64,000 bases of DNA, from the NCBI RefSeq assembly GCF_018223345.1, contig NZ_CP073587.1:903001-967000 (forward strand), given 5' to 3'. The notes under the pieces are model-generated. The model ran no database searches and was not told the origin of the DNA. It was given only the letters and a program-made list of their open reading frames with translations. Numbering within the stretch: the first letter of the stretch is position 1; every line of letters begins with the position of its first letter. Origin of the DNA: Shewanella yunxiaonensis (GTDB taxonomy: Bacteria > Pseudomonadota > Gammaproteobacteria > Enterobacterales > Shewanellaceae). Positions 24,837 through 34,712 of the stretch are shown one piece after another. Position numbers and translations under genes: made by a program.

Positions 24837-26504
24837 TTACTTGATCATACGCTTGTACTTCAGGCGGTGTGGTTCAATCACATCGGTGCCAAAGTTCGCT
24901 TTCAGCCAGCTGGAATATTCGGTGTAGTTACCTTCGTAGAAGTTCACTTTCCCTTCGTCACGGTAATCCAGAATATGGGTACAGATACGGTCAAGGAACC
25001 AACGGTCATGCGAAATCACCATGGCGCAACCTGGGAACTCCAGTAATGCCTCTTCCAGTGCTCGTAAGGTTTCCACGTCCAGATCGTTGGTGGGTTCGTC
25101 GAGCAGCAAGACGTTACCACCGGCTTGCAGCAATTTTGCCAGATGCACACGGTTGCGTTCACCGCCAGACAGCGTCCCGATGATCTTTTGCTGATCGCCG
25201 CCACGGAAGTTAAAACGGCCAACATAGGCACGGCTAGGAATTTCCAGCCCATTGATGCGCATGATGTCCTGACCGCCGGAAATTTCCTGCCAGATGGTGT
25301 TTTTATCGTTCATCGAGTCACGGAACTGTTCAACCGATGCGATCTGCACTGTATCGCCGACTTCCACTTCCCCTTTGTCCGGTGTTTCGGCCCCAGTAAT
25401 CATCTTAAACAGGGTGGATTTACCGGCACCGTTAGGGCCGATAATGCCGACAATTGCCCCTTTAGGGACGGTGAACGACAGATCGTCAATCAGTACCCGA
25501 TCGCCAAAGCTTTTGGTGAGGTGACGGACTTCAATCACCTTGTCACCCAAGCGTGGGCCTGGTGGAATAAACAGCTCGTTAGTCTCGTTACGGCGCTGGT
25601 ATTCCTGACTATTGAGTTCCTCAAAGCGTGACAGACGGGCCTTACCTTTTGATTGGCGGCCTTTGGCTCCCTGACGCACCCATTCCAATTCCTTAGCAAT
25701 GGTTTTCTGGCGGGCACTTTCTGTCGAGGCTTCCTGTTGCAGACGTTGATCTTTCTGCTCCAGCCAAGAGGAATAGTTGCCTTGCCATGGGATACCCTCA
25801 CCGCGGTCCAGTTCCAGGATCCAGCCGGCAGCATTATCCAGAAAATAACGGTCGTGGGTAATCGCCACAACGGTACCCGGATATTCGTGCAGGAACTGCT
25901 CCAGCCAAGCGACGGATTCGGCATCGAGATGGTTGGTAGGTTCGTCCATCAACAGCATTTCTGGCTTTTCCAACAGCAGTCGACAGATGGCAACGCGGCG
26001 ACGCTCACCACCGGACAGCACCTCAATTTTGGCATCCCATTCGGGTAACCGTAGCGCATCGGCGGCACGTTCCAAAATGTTATCCAGATTGTGAGCGTCA
26101 TGGGCTTGAATGATGGCTTCCAGTTCCCCTTGTTCTTTGGCTAGCGCATCAAAATCGGCATCCGGTTCAGCGTAAGCCGCATACACTTCATCGAGGCGAG
26201 CTAAGGCATTTTTGGCTTCGCTGACAGCCTCTTCGATGGCTTCGCGTACTGTTTTCTGCGGATCCAGTTGAGGTTCCTGCGGCAGATAGCCAATTTTTAA
26301 CCCAGGCATCGGGCGGGCTTCACCGTCAAATTCCTTATCAACACCAGCCATAATACGCAGCAGCGAAGATTTACCGGAGCCATTCAGACCGAGCACACCG
26401 ATTTTGGCGCCAGGAAAGAAGCTCAAAGAGATGTCTTTGAGGATCTGCTTCTTAGGTGGCACCACTTTGCCTACCCTGAGCATGCTATAAACAAACTGAG
26501 CCAT
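24837..26504 (-). CDS. ettA: Energy-dependent translational throttle protein EttA
   Basis: A 555-residue ABC-F protein, identical in length to E. coli EttA. It binds the ribosomal E site and gates entry into elongation according to ATP/ADP. The start at 26504 follows AGAGAGTAAC and gives the canonical MAQFVYSMLRVGKVVPPKK; the open frame extends 37 codons further without similarity. It has two ABC domains: Walker A GLNGSGKSS and GPNGAGKST, signature motifs LSGGERRRVAI and LSGGERNRVHL, with the P-site tRNA interaction linker between. No transmembrane segments. Confidence 0.97.
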   Translation of the reverse strand: MAQFVYSMLRVGKVVPPKKQILKDISLSFFPGAKIGVLGLNGSGKSSLLRIMAGVDKEFDGEARPMPGLKIGYLPQEPQLDPQKTVREAIEEAVSEAKNALARLDEVYAAYAEPDADFDALAKEQGELEAIIQAHDAHNLDNILERAADALRLPEWDAKIEVLSGGERRRVAICRLLLEKPEMLLMDEPTNHLDAESVAWLEQFLHEYPGTVVAITHDRYFLDNAAGWILELDRGEGIPWQGNYSSWLEQKDQRLQQEASTESARQKTIAKELEWVRQGAKGRQSKGKARLSRFEELNSQEYQRRNETNELFIPPGPRLGDKVIEVRHLTKSFGDRVLIDDLSFTVPKGAIVGIIGPNGAGKSTLFKMITGAETPDKGEVEVGDTVQIASVEQFRDSMNDKNTIWQEISGGQDIMRINGLEIPSRAYVGRFNFRGGDQQKIIGTLSGGERNRVHLAKLLQAGGNVLLLDEPTNDLDVETLRALEEALLEFPGCAMVISHDRWFLDRICTHILDYRDEGKVNFYEGNYTEYSSWLKANFGTDVIEPHRLKYKRMIK

Positions 26505-26578
26505 AGTTACTCTCTGTGTTTTTAATTGGCGGCAGTTTACTAAATTGTGGTGATTGCTGCCAATCCGTCGTGGCGGAT

Positions 26579-26605
26579 AAAAAAGCCCGGCATGTCGCCG
26601 GGCTT
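26579..26605 (-). terminator. Terminator between the M61 peptidase gene and ettA
   Basis: A perfect AAGCCCGGC/GCCGGGCTT stem with loop ATGTC. On the minus strand it is followed by a T run, 25 bp past the M61 stop, separating that transcript from ettA. Confidence 0.88.
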
Positions 26606-26629
26606 CGGAGTTCACAAGTGCAGACCTAA

Positions 26630-28519
26630 TTACAATGCCTTGAGAACTTCAGACAGGTAATCAGGTTTACCTTCAATGCGCTCTAGGTGCGGATACATCA
26701 AACCAGCGTGATAATCGATTTTGATCGTTTTGTACTGATCAAACTCTTTCACTAACAGTTCAATCGGCGCTTTACTGGTTTTCGCAGCGGTAATGGCATC
26801 TTTTAGATATTCGGCTTTGTAGGCTTCACCATTGACGGCAACCAAGGTCATGCTTGGTGACAATCCGGCATTAAATGCTGGGCTATCCCATAACACATCG
26901 CTTAATTTACCTTCTTTATCGGCAGAGAATCCCAGCGAATAAGTGAAGTCGAAACGCTTATAGCGGTCTTCCATCCCTTTAACTGCCGCTGATGGTGTGT
27001 CGTTATACACTAGCTTCCAGCCTTGATCGTTAAAGGAATCGGATAGATTCACGTGACCTTTTAACCGTTCATTGATGAAACTGGCCCAATCATATTTCTC
27101 AATGCCATTGAGTGTGGCAATGACATCATCAAAGGTATAGGTGTTGATATCCCAGGCACCCGGGTGCACGCCGAAAAATGCTTTGGCAAAATCATTGAGC
27201 GACTTTTTATCAGCACTTAAGCTGCGTAACTTGGCATCAACAGCGTACCAAATCAGCTGACCGCCCTGATAATAGTCTTCACTCATCTGATAGTTACGGA
27301 ACGCCTTTGGGGCACGTTGGGCGATGGTCGGATCATTGGTGGTGTCCAGAATGGTACGCCATTTCATGCCCGGACGGCCTTTATCATAGGTGGCACCCAG
27401 TAATGCCAGCATATCCATGGCGTTATCATGACTCCACAGACCGGAACGTGCGGCAACGATGTAGCCCCAGAACTGGGTCTGGCCTTCATATACCCATAAT
27501 CCGTGATCTTTTTTCACTTGATTATAAGTAGGGGTCCACAACTCGGCTGGGCGGCGATATTTACCGTCCCAAGAGTGGTTGAATTCGTGTGCCAGCAGAT
27601 CGCGACCCAGCCAGGATTTGTCCCACTTAGTGAAGTAATCCTGTTTGCCGCTGTTTTCACTGGAACGGTGATGTTCCAGACCAATACCGCCCAGCTTGTC
27701 AGTCAGCGCTAACAGAAAATCATAATGATTGTAATGGTGGGCACCGTAGAGCTTGTACATCTGCTGTACGAGTTCTTTATGGGCCTTCAGCCCTTCTTCG
27801 CTGACGTCCAAATCTTTGGCTTTATCAGCAAATACGTTCAGGTGAACTGGGGTATCTGCACCAGGGTTCAGATCGATCCGCTTGTAATACTTACCGGCAA
27901 ACATTGGTGAGTCCACCAAGTTTTCAAAATCGATAGTTTTAAAGCAGTAGCTGCTACCTTTGTGATTGCTGTCTTCCAGTGCTGTGGCGTAGTGCCAGTC
28001 CTGTGGCAGGGTGACACAGGAATCAACCTTAATTTGACGGGTGTAATAACCGGCCGGATACAGTGCCACAGTATTCCATTGCAGGTTCAACATCTCCGGT
28101 GTCATCACTACGCGGCCCTGGCTGCGATCTTGTGGTGACAGAAATTTAAAACTGACTTCGACACTGTCTGCGCCTTTGGGTACATCAATGTTGAACGCAT
28201 AGACGTTACCTGGATCGCGTTCCCACTGCAGCACTTTGCCATTTGCTTTGAATTCAAAACCCGCAACTTTGTCAATTGGGCCGGTTGGGGAGTGGTGGCC
28301 GGGGATCCATGACGGATAAAGCAGCGTCAATGGTCCAGGTTTGGCAGGTACCACTTCGGTCACGTTAAATATACGGTGAGACAGGTCGGTGGCGTCCACC
28401 TTGATTTTTAGGGTACCGGGGTAGGCTTGATCCACAGGTGCTGGAATATCGGCAAAAGCGGGCAAGGCTGTTCCCATCAGCGCGCTGAGGACAGCGGCCT
28501 TGGTAGCAGTGTTATTCAC
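26630..28519 (-). CDS. Exported M61-family aminopeptidase
   Basis: A 629-residue metallopeptidase of the M61 glycyl-aminopeptidase family. It starts with GTG at 28519 behind a well-placed AGGAG and has a signal peptide (MNNTATKAAVLSALMGTALPAFA). The N-terminal M61 beta domain spans roughly residues 30-200. The zinc site HEFNH lies in LLAHEFNHSWDGKYRRP, preceded by GGIGLEHHRSS. A PDZ domain near the C-terminus (SPAFNAGLSPSMTLVAVNG) probably helps substrate capture. It likely degrades peptides in the periplasm. Terminators suggest it is transcribed alone. Confidence 0.93.
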   Translation of the reverse strand: MNNTATKAAVLSALMGTALPAFADIPAPVDQAYPGTLKIKVDATDLSHRIFNVTEVVPAKPGPLTLLYPSWIPGHHSPTGPIDKVAGFEFKANGKVLQWERDPGNVYAFNIDVPKGADSVEVSFKFLSPQDRSQGRVVMTPEMLNLQWNTVALYPAGYYTRQIKVDSCVTLPQDWHYATALEDSNHKGSSYCFKTIDFENLVDSPMFAGKYYKRIDLNPGADTPVHLNVFADKAKDLDVSEEGLKAHKELVQQMYKLYGAHHYNHYDFLLALTDKLGGIGLEHHRSSENSGKQDYFTKWDKSWLGRDLLAHEFNHSWDGKYRRPAELWTPTYNQVKKDHGLWVYEGQTQFWGYIVAARSGLWSHDNAMDMLALLGATYDKGRPGMKWRTILDTTNDPTIAQRAPKAFRNYQMSEDYYQGGQLIWYAVDAKLRSLSADKKSLNDFAKAFFGVHPGAWDINTYTFDDVIATLNGIEKYDWASFINERLKGHVNLSDSFNDQGWKLVYNDTPSAAVKGMEDRYKRFDFTYSLGFSADKEGKLSDVLWDSPAFNAGLSPSMTLVAVNGEAYKAEYLKDAITAAKTSKAPIELLVKEFDQYKTIKIDYHAGLMYPHLERIEGKPDYLSEVLKAL

Positions 28520-28901
28520 TGGGAGCTCCTTTCTTGTTGTTATCGGGCGTTGTGGTGAGCGCCTCTTTTCTTCACCGGATATCCGGCAGACATCATCAAT
28601 AAGCGGAAAAGCTGACCATCAAGGCGAACAGCCTGATGTTCTCTTTCAGTATCGCGAAAACCTTAGGGTAGCGACCACTACAACATACACGGCACAATTT
28701 CGGTTTTAAAGGTTTTAGCATGGCTTAAACTGGTGAGAAGTGTTGCTGTTTGTTTCAGAGTAAAGACAGAAACATGGGTAACTGAATCCCCCAGGTTTCT
28801 GTCATTGAAAGTTAAGTGCACGATAACTGGCTGACGCCATGTCAACAGCGCGGGCAAGATGATTACACCATGTTGCTCGGTTTGCCGTGCTAGCGGGGGC
28901 G
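28520..28901. other. Intergenic region between M61 peptidase and ApbE genes
   Basis: 382 bp between two minus-strand genes. It should hold the M61 promoter and the apbE transcript end, but I see no strong terminator hairpin, operator or RNA gene. Confidence 0.5.
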
Positions 28902-29972
28902 TTACTTGTCAAAAATCACCCGATGACTGGCCGCTAATGCTTCGCTTTCAGCGTTATGGAAGTGACCATGGTCATTCTCAATAAAAAACACTTCCAGGTG
29001 CTGCTCTTTGGCAACCGTTTGCCCAGCTTGTGGCCCCAGGCACAGCATCGCAGTGGCCCAGGCGTCACTGACGCGTGGATCGCTGCCAAAAACTGAAGCA
29101 GATACCAGATTGTGGTTCACTGGCGCACCAGTACGCGGATCGAGAATATGGGAATACTCTTTGCCGTTTTCATCAAAGTGATGGCGATAGGTCCCGGAAG
29201 TATCGAGTGTCACGCCAGTTTCATCATTGATGGTGATGATGCTGTACGGCTGTCGTTCATCATCTTGTTTGTCAGGGCGATCGATGGCAATTCGCCACTT
29301 TTTGCCATCGGGCTTATGCCCGCGAATTTTCATATCGCCGCCAAACTCCACCAGATAATTGCGGATATCATGGCTTTCCAGCACCGCTGCCAGTTTGCTG
29401 ATGCTGTAGCCTTCGCCCATGGAGGAAAAATTCAGCTGCAATCCGGGTAAGGTTTTTCGAATGCGGGAGCCGGTAACGTCTACTTCGACTTTTTCCATGC
29501 CAATTTCTGCGGTGACGGCGGCAATTTCAGCGGCAGTGGGCAGATTGAATTTATCTTTCTGAAATCCCCATAAATTGAACAGTGGTCCGATGGTCGGGTC
29601 ATAGCAACCACCGGTTTTATGATGGATATCCTTGGCAATCTCAATCAACTGAATAAAATCCGTTGATGCTGGCTGCCAGTCGGTAGAGCTGCTGTGATTG
29701 AGTTTTGAAATATAAGAGTCATCCCGATAGGTGGATAACTCCGCATCAATCTGGTTTAGCGTGGCATTAAACTGTTGTTCGATGTCTTTAGTCGGCACAG
29801 GATTCTCAGACCACCAACTGATATGGTAAGTGGTGCCTTGTGCAAAGCCTTCAACCTTTTGCAGTTGTGGCTGAGAAGTATAGTGTCGTAAACCATAGAT
29901 AATGGCTGCACTAACCAGCAGATATAACAGCACTTTTAACGGAGAGTATTTGGGCTGGCTTGAGGCGGACAC
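28902..29972 (-). CDS. apbE: FAD:protein FMN transferase ApbE
   Basis: A 356-residue ApbE flavin transferase. It uses FAD to attach FMN covalently to Thr residues of partners such as Nqr/Rnf subunits and flavin-containing reductases at the outer face of the inner membrane. It starts with GTG at 29972 after AGGAA. An N-terminal anchor helix (VLLYLLVSAAIIYGL) is present. Family motifs are AQGTTYHISWW, GGCYDPTIGPLFNLWGF, LNFSSMGEGYSISKL, YLVEFGGDMKIRG and EYSHILDPRTGAPV. No obvious client gene is adjacent. Confidence 0.95.
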   Translation of the reverse strand: MSASSQPKYSPLKVLLYLLVSAAIIYGLRHYTSQPQLQKVEGFAQGTTYHISWWSENPVPTKDIEQQFNATLNQIDAELSTYRDDSYISKLNHSSSTDWQPASTDFIQLIEIAKDIHHKTGGCYDPTIGPLFNLWGFQKDKFNLPTAAEIAAVTAEIGMEKVEVDVTGSRIRKTLPGLQLNFSSMGEGYSISKLAAVLESHDIRNYLVEFGGDMKIRGHKPDGKKWRIAIDRPDKQDDERQPYSIITINDETGVTLDTSGTYRHHFDENGKEYSHILDPRTGAPVNHNLVSASVFGSDPRVSDAWATAMLCLGPQAGQTVAKEQHLEVFFIENDHGHFHNAESEALAASHRVIFDK

Positions 29973-30146
29973 AGTTGTTTCCTATGGCTAACGAGTTTGG
30001 CCAAGTCTACCATCCGTATATTTCTGACTCCAGCGTCGGTAGTTTGGCTGTAATGATTGCGCGAGGTTGAGAATCTCACTTGAGAACATACGCGCCCCCG
30101 TTCATTTATGTTACCCTCTGACGCAAATCTCTTTCATGGAACAACA

Positions 30147-30920
30147 ATGATTTACTGGAACGTTAACCCGATATTAATACATCTGGGGCCAGTGGCAGTG
30201 CATTGGTATGGGCTGCTGTTTGTGGGGGGATTCCTACTAGGTTATCGCCTGATGCAATGGATCTGTGTCCGGGAAGGGTTCGACACTGAGCCGCTTGATA
30301 ACCTGCTGTTGTATATCTTTGCCGGCGCCATCATCGGTGCACGTCTGGGTCATGTGATCTTTTATGATCCGGCCTTCTATTTCTCGCATCCGATTGAAAT
30401 TCTGAAAATCTGGCGCGGCGGCCTGGCCAGTCATGGTGGCACGGTTGGGGTCATTCTGGCGATTTGGTTATTTGTCCGTAAACATCCCAACATCGATTTG
30501 CTGTGGTTATTGGACCGCTTGGTGGTGCCAACGGCGCTCACCGCCTGTTTTATCCGCCTTGGCAATTTTATGAATTCAGAAATTGTGGGATTACCCACAC
30601 ATAGTGATTGGGGCGTGGTATTCGAGCGGATTGATAATTTGCCCAGACACCCGGTGCAGCTCTATGAAGCGGCTAGCTATCTGTTGATTTTCATTTTGTT
30701 ACTGACACTGTACCGTCGTAATGGTTTCCCGAGACGGGGTTTCAGCTTCGGCGTGTTTATGGTGCTGGTTTTCGGTAGTCGCTTCTTATTGGAGTTTGTC
30801 AAAACCCCGCAAGCGGCCTATGCGGCTGATTTGATGAGTGTTGGTCAGTGGCTGAGCATTCCCTTTGTGCTGTTAGGTTGGGTATTTATCTGGCGTAGTT
30901 ACCAGCAGAAATCACATTAA
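30147..30920 (+). CDS. lgt: Prolipoprotein diacylglyceryl transferase
   Basis: A 257-residue integral membrane Lgt, which transfers diacylglycerol from phosphatidylglycerol to the lipobox Cys of prolipoproteins. The ATG at 30147 begins the conserved IYWNVNPILIHLGPVAVHWYG; an upstream ATG adds 13 unconserved residues. Catalytic blocks are WRGGLASHGGTVGV, FIRLGNFMNSEIVG (the Lgt signature) and RHPVQLYEA. It is somewhat shorter than E. coli Lgt (291), mainly at loops and C-terminus. The thyA gene that often follows lgt is absent here, so this might be a second copy. Confidence 0.93.
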   Translation: MIYWNVNPILIHLGPVAVHWYGLLFVGGFLLGYRLMQWICVREGFDTEPLDNLLLYIFAGAIIGARLGHVIFYDPAFYFSHPIEILKIWRGGLASHGGTVGVILAIWLFVRKHPNIDLLWLLDRLVVPTALTACFIRLGNFMNSEIVGLPTHSDWGVVFERIDNLPRHPVQLYEAASYLLIFILLLTLYRRNGFPRRGFSFGVFMVLVFGSRFLLEFVKTPQAAYAADLMSVGQWLSIPFVLLGWVFIWRSYQQKSH

Positions 30921-31055
30921 TGTAGTTCGATTTATTTTATTAGAACGCGTTTAAATTATCGAAAATGTGCATTAATTGCTGCGATTAAATGGCATTTTAA
31001 ATAATTTTAAAAGGACTATTATCATCACTAGTTGATAACTTTCAGGGATTTATTC

Positions 31056-31619
31056 ATGGCAACTCAAAACAGATCATATACCGGAACTGCCAAGGCGCTG
31101 CATTGGGCAATGGCAATTGTAATTTTAACCGCGATGGCAATTGGTGCCTATTCAGGGCTGTTTTTGTCCTATGGTATCGATGCTGCGCACGACCTGCAGA
31201 AGAGCAATATCATCACCTTGCATAAATCGATTGCAACTATCAGTTTGTTCTTGATTGTGCTGCGTATCATCTGGCGTGTGACTCATCGGCCGCCAGCATT
31301 AACTGGCATGAGTCAGCTGATGATCAAAGCCGCTCATGCTGGTCATCATTTATTGTACCTGTTGATGGTGTTAGTCCCTGTGGCTGGCTGGGCATACAGT
31401 TCAGCAGCAGGATATCCGATTCCGGTCGCTGGCTTGTTCACTATCCCACCATTGCTACCAAAATCTCCGGATCTGGTGCCGTACATTTCGACCATACACA
31501 GCGTATTGGCATACACCCTGTTGGCCGTAATTGTGGGTCACGTAGGTTTTGCGCTGAAACACTACTTTGTCGATAAAGATGATACCTTGCAGGCGATGCT
31601 GCCAGGGCATAAGAAATAA
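31056..31619 (+). CDS. Cytochrome b561 family protein
   Basis: A 187-residue di-heme-type cytochrome b561 (YodB/CybB-like) with four membrane helices. Candidate heme-ligand histidines lie in TAKALHWAMAIVIL, ITLHKSIATISLF, AAHAGHHLLYLLMV and GHVGFALKHYF. The start at 31056 follows CAGGGA, and a longer frame adds eight unconserved residues. Such proteins transfer electrons between quinol and periplasmic acceptors or superoxide. A terminator follows. Confidence 0.9.
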   Translation: MATQNRSYTGTAKALHWAMAIVILTAMAIGAYSGLFLSYGIDAAHDLQKSNIITLHKSIATISLFLIVLRIIWRVTHRPPALTGMSQLMIKAAHAGHHLLYLLMVLVPVAGWAYSSAAGYPIPVAGLFTIPPLLPKSPDLVPYISTIHSVLAYTLLAVIVGHVGFALKHYFVDKDDTLQAMLPGHKK

Positions 31620-31637
31620 TTCATCGCAACTGCTATC

Positions 31638-31660
31638 AAGGCCGCCTGTTAGGCGGCTTT
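31638..31660 (+). terminator. Intrinsic terminator after cytochrome b561 gene
   Basis: A GCCGCCT/AGGCGGC stem with a GTT loop, extended by A-T pairs and followed by a T-rich stretch. Confidence 0.8.
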
Positions 31661-31757
31661 GTTATTTATAGTCCCATACCAAAATTCTGTAGTGCTGATG
31701 ATTTCGCTGGGCAGAATAGGGTAAAGTCAGCGCTGCAATCATAATTTATGGAACAAT

Positions 31758-32216
31758 ATGAAAATCTGGGTTGATGCTGACGCCTGTCCGGCAGTAATAA
31801 AAGAGGTGCTGTATCGCGCGGCCGAGCGTTGTCAGGTTACGCTGACACTGGTGGCAAATCAGCCGCTGCGAGTCCCTAAATCCTCGTTTATCAGCACATT
31901 ACAGGTCATGAAGGGATTTGATGTGGCGGATAATGAAATTGTGGCGCGGGTGGCTGCAGGTGATCTGGTGATTACTTCGGATATTCCGTTGGCGGCTGAT
32001 GTGTTGCAAAAAGGTGGCAGGGCTCTGAGTCCTCGCGGAGATGCTTTTACCCCCGATAACATCCGGGCACGGCTGACAATGCGCGATTTTATGGATACGT
32101 TACGTGCCAGTGGCATTGACTCTGGTGGCCCCGCGGCACTTAGTCAGGCAGATCGACAAGCATTTGCTAATGCGCTGGACAAAATCCTGGCCCAATATCA
32201 GAAATCCCAAGGTTAA
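31758..32216 (+). CDS. yaiI: YaiI/YqxD family protein (DUF188)
   Basis: A 152-residue DUF188 protein, the same length as E. coli YaiI. Family blocks are [22 protein letters not shown] at the N-terminus, the [16 protein letters not shown] motif and the C-terminal [12 protein letters not shown] region. The fold is PIN-like with acidic residues that may bind metal, but no activity is established. It appears monocistronic. Confidence 0.93.
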   Translation: MKIWVDADACPAVIKEVLYRAAERCQVTLTLVANQPLRVPKSSFISTLQVMKGFDVADNEIVARVAAGDLVITSDIPLAADVLQKGGRALSPRGDAFTPDNIRARLTMRDFMDTLRASGIDSGGPAALSQADRQAFANALDKILAQYQKSQG

Positions 32217-32392
32217 ATTGGTGGTTTGAGTTTTGTGCGGTTTCGGCCAGTTCGGACAGGATTTATTGCTGTATCGGTAAGTTAAATCTCTATTTATATG
32301 AATTTAATAAAAATTTTATCAGGCATGGTTCTTGACGGAATAGCGTGTGTTTTGTCTTTTTCGCACATTACATTGCGCACATCTCGGCGAAA

Positions 32393-32611
32393 ATGATGAC
32401 TGCAGCGGAATTGGAAGCGTTACGTAAAGAAGTCAAACGAGCAAAACGGATGGCCTCCGAGCGCGCCGCAGAGTTGCATGATCCGGTGGAACAGTGCTTA
32501 CCTAAATCCTATGAAGATATTCCGCTGATCGCCCATGCCTGTTACCAAGCGTGCCAGAACTGGGCAATTTTGAACGCAGAGTTGGCAGCACTGGAAAATT
32601 CCCAGGTCTGA
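32393..32611 (+). CDS. Small helical protein resembling DUF683/CCE_0567 family
   Basis: A 72-residue protein starting at either of two adjacent ATGs. The open frame upstream is not convincing. The N-terminal helix is charged (AELEALRKEVKRAKRMASE), then comes AAELHDPVEQCLP, then SYEDIPLIAHACYQACQ. This pattern of helix, LHD, LP-x-x-Y/W-E-x-I-P and helix resembles my recollection of the nif-associated DUF683/CCE_0567 family, reported as small nickel-binding helical proteins. If right, its place next to a [NiFe] hydrogenase locus is suggestive. Its stop lies 4 bp from the convergent regulator gene's end. Family call is tentative. Confidence 0.5.
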   Translation: MMTAAELEALRKEVKRAKRMASERAAELHDPVEQCLPKSYEDIPLIAHACYQACQNWAILNAELAALENSQV

Positions 32612-32615
32612 ACGG

Positions 32616-34712
32616 TTAGACCAACACCGATTCTTTATCGATACCCAAGCGCTTCATGCGTGACAGCAGGGTGGTGCGTTTTAGACCCAGTTTGTGGGCT
32701 GCCCCACGAGGGCCAGCGACGATGCCATTGGTTTCTTGCAGCACAGTAATGATCCGCTGGTATTCATCATCTTCCTCCGCACTCCGGTGCGGTGCCGGTT
32801 GCGGGCGGATTAACGGTGGTTCTTCTGGCTGTTGGTAACTTCCCAGTTCTGGTGGAAGCTGCAATATGTTACCGCTGGACAATAAGACTGCTCGCTCAAT
32901 CACATTCTGTAATTCGCGGATATTTCCCGGCCACTCCATCTCCTGCAACTGTCGCAGTACCCGCGATGGAATACTGTCGATATTTCGCCCCATGTGTTTA
33001 CTGGCGCGAAAGACAAAGTATTTTGCCAAGTGCGGAATGTCATCGCGACGTTCACTCAGCGGTGGCAGTCGAATAGGAAATACATTCAGGCGATAGAACA
33101 GATCAGAGCGGAACTCTTTGTCAGCGACCATCTGTTTTAAGTCGCGGTTGGTGGCTGCAATCAACCGTACATCGACATTGATCAGACGGTTACCCCCCAC
33201 GCGCTCAAATTCTTGCTCCTGCAGAACACGCAACAATTTTGGCTGTAATTCCAGCGGCATATCGCCGACTTCATCCAGAAACAGGCTGCTCTGATGCGCC
33301 ATCTCAAAACGGCCGAGGCGTTCTTTACTGGCACCGGTAAAGGCACCTTTTTCATGACCAAACAGGTCACTTTCTAGAAGTCCGGCCGGCATGGCGGCGC
33401 AGTTCATCTTGATCATGCGTTTGCCGCTGCGGGGGCTGAGGCGATGAATGGCACGGGCAAACACTTCTTTGCCGGTACCCGTTTCCCCCAGCAACAGTAC
33501 GCTACAGTCAGTTTTAGCCACCAGTTCCACCTGTTTAAGCACTTGCGTAATGGCGTTACTGCGGCCAATGATTTCATCAAATTGCTGGTGGCTTAGGCTT
33601 TCGACTTGTTCACTGAGATAATGGTTTTCCTGGACCAGATTATCTTTCAGACGATTGATCTCTTGATACGCCCGGGCGTTATCTACGGCAATTGCTGTGC
33701 GTTCAGCCACTTGTGCCAGCAGCTGCAAGCGCGAGCCTTTAAAGCAGTTTTCATCGGCCTGCGCCAGTTTGAGCACCCCTAACACCTGTCCGGCAAATTT
33801 AATCGGGATCAGGCAGAGTTGATGACTGGTGGCGGGCCATAAATTGAACAGTTGGTGTTCGTTAGAGGCCAGCGGATCGTCTGGTGTCAGTTGCCGGATC
33901 AGAATTTCCCCACTTTCCAGCACCTGTTGACAGATACTCGTCGCGGCACTGATGCGCATCTGGGTTTCTTGCGGTTTGCCGGGTTGCACGAAAAAGGCGT
34001 TATACAGCATCAGGTTATGAGGGTCGGTTTCTGGCAGACAGACACTGATGGCACTGATACCAAAATAGCAGTGAATTTCCCGGGCAATTTTATCGACCAG
34101 TGATTCAACGCTCCGCTCCGTGATCACCGCGTTGGTCACGTTCACCAACACATGAAAATCATCCCGTTCCTCACACAGTTGACCTTGTTCAAAACTTAAC
34201 GCGAGTCGTGATTGCAGATGTTCGAGGGCGACACCGACCGCTTCGGCGACCAGTTCAAGCTGCGCAATCTCGTCGTCGTCAAAGCGGCCGGTATCGCTAC
34301 GGGTGATCTCCAGCAGTCCCATTAATCGGCGGTGGTTAAGAATAGGAATTGCCAGGTAGTCCCCAAAAGGTTCGGGGCGGATACTGACGGTTAAACGTGG
34401 ATAGCGCTGGCGATATTCTTCGCAATCCAGATGTAAGACCGTACGGGAAGTTTGGACGACACGAAGCGGGCCATTTTGCAGCAGGGATGCTTCTTCAAAA
34501 CAACGAATGCTGCCATCTGCAGTCGGGATATAGAGGCAGGGGGCCGCCATTGGCCCGTCGACTAGCACCGAACAGTGATATGCCGCCGCAATATCGGAAA
34601 AATGCTGATTTAAGCTCTGTAGCATAGTTTCCACACTGGCTTGATCCAGCAGTTGGTGCGTCAGCCTCAGACAGCTTTTCTGTTCATTTAGGTATTGAAA
34701 TCGCTGTGCCAT
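32616..34712 (-). CDS. FhlA/HyfR-like sigma-54-dependent formate regulator
   Basis: A 698-residue enhancer-binding protein (E. coli FhlA 692, HyfR 670). Two N-terminal GAF domains (about 30-180 and 195-350) fit formate sensing. The AAA+ domain starts at IIGRSNAITQVLKQVELVAKTD with Walker A GETGTGKE and the sigma-54 contact loop EKGAFTGASKERLGRFE. Walker B is FLDEVGDMPLELQ. The Fis-type helix-turn-helix is at the end (GAAHKLGLKRTTLLSRMKRLG). It is divergent from the hyf operon and is its obvious activator. FhlA versus HyfR orthology cannot be settled by eye. Confidence 0.93.
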   Translation of the reverse strand: MAQRFQYLNEQKSCLRLTHQLLDQASVETMLQSLNQHFSDIAAAYHCSVLVDGPMAAPCLYIPTADGSIRCFEEASLLQNGPLRVVQTSRTVLHLDCEEYRQRYPRLTVSIRPEPFGDYLAIPILNHRRLMGLLEITRSDTGRFDDDEIAQLELVAEAVGVALEHLQSRLALSFEQGQLCEERDDFHVLVNVTNAVITERSVESLVDKIAREIHCYFGISAISVCLPETDPHNLMLYNAFFVQPGKPQETQMRISAATSICQQVLESGEILIRQLTPDDPLASNEHQLFNLWPATSHQLCLIPIKFAGQVLGVLKLAQADENCFKGSRLQLLAQVAERTAIAVDNARAYQEINRLKDNLVQENHYLSEQVESLSHQQFDEIIGRSNAITQVLKQVELVAKTDCSVLLLGETGTGKEVFARAIHRLSPRSGKRMIKMNCAAMPAGLLESDLFGHEKGAFTGASKERLGRFEMAHQSSLFLDEVGDMPLELQPKLLRVLQEQEFERVGGNRLINVDVRLIAATNRDLKQMVADKEFRSDLFYRLNVFPIRLPPLSERRDDIPHLAKYFVFRASKHMGRNIDSIPSRVLRQLQEMEWPGNIRELQNVIERAVLLSSGNILQLPPELGSYQQPEEPPLIRPQPAPHRSAEEDDEYQRIITVLQETNGIVAGPRGAAHKLGLKRTTLLSRMKRLGIDKESVLV

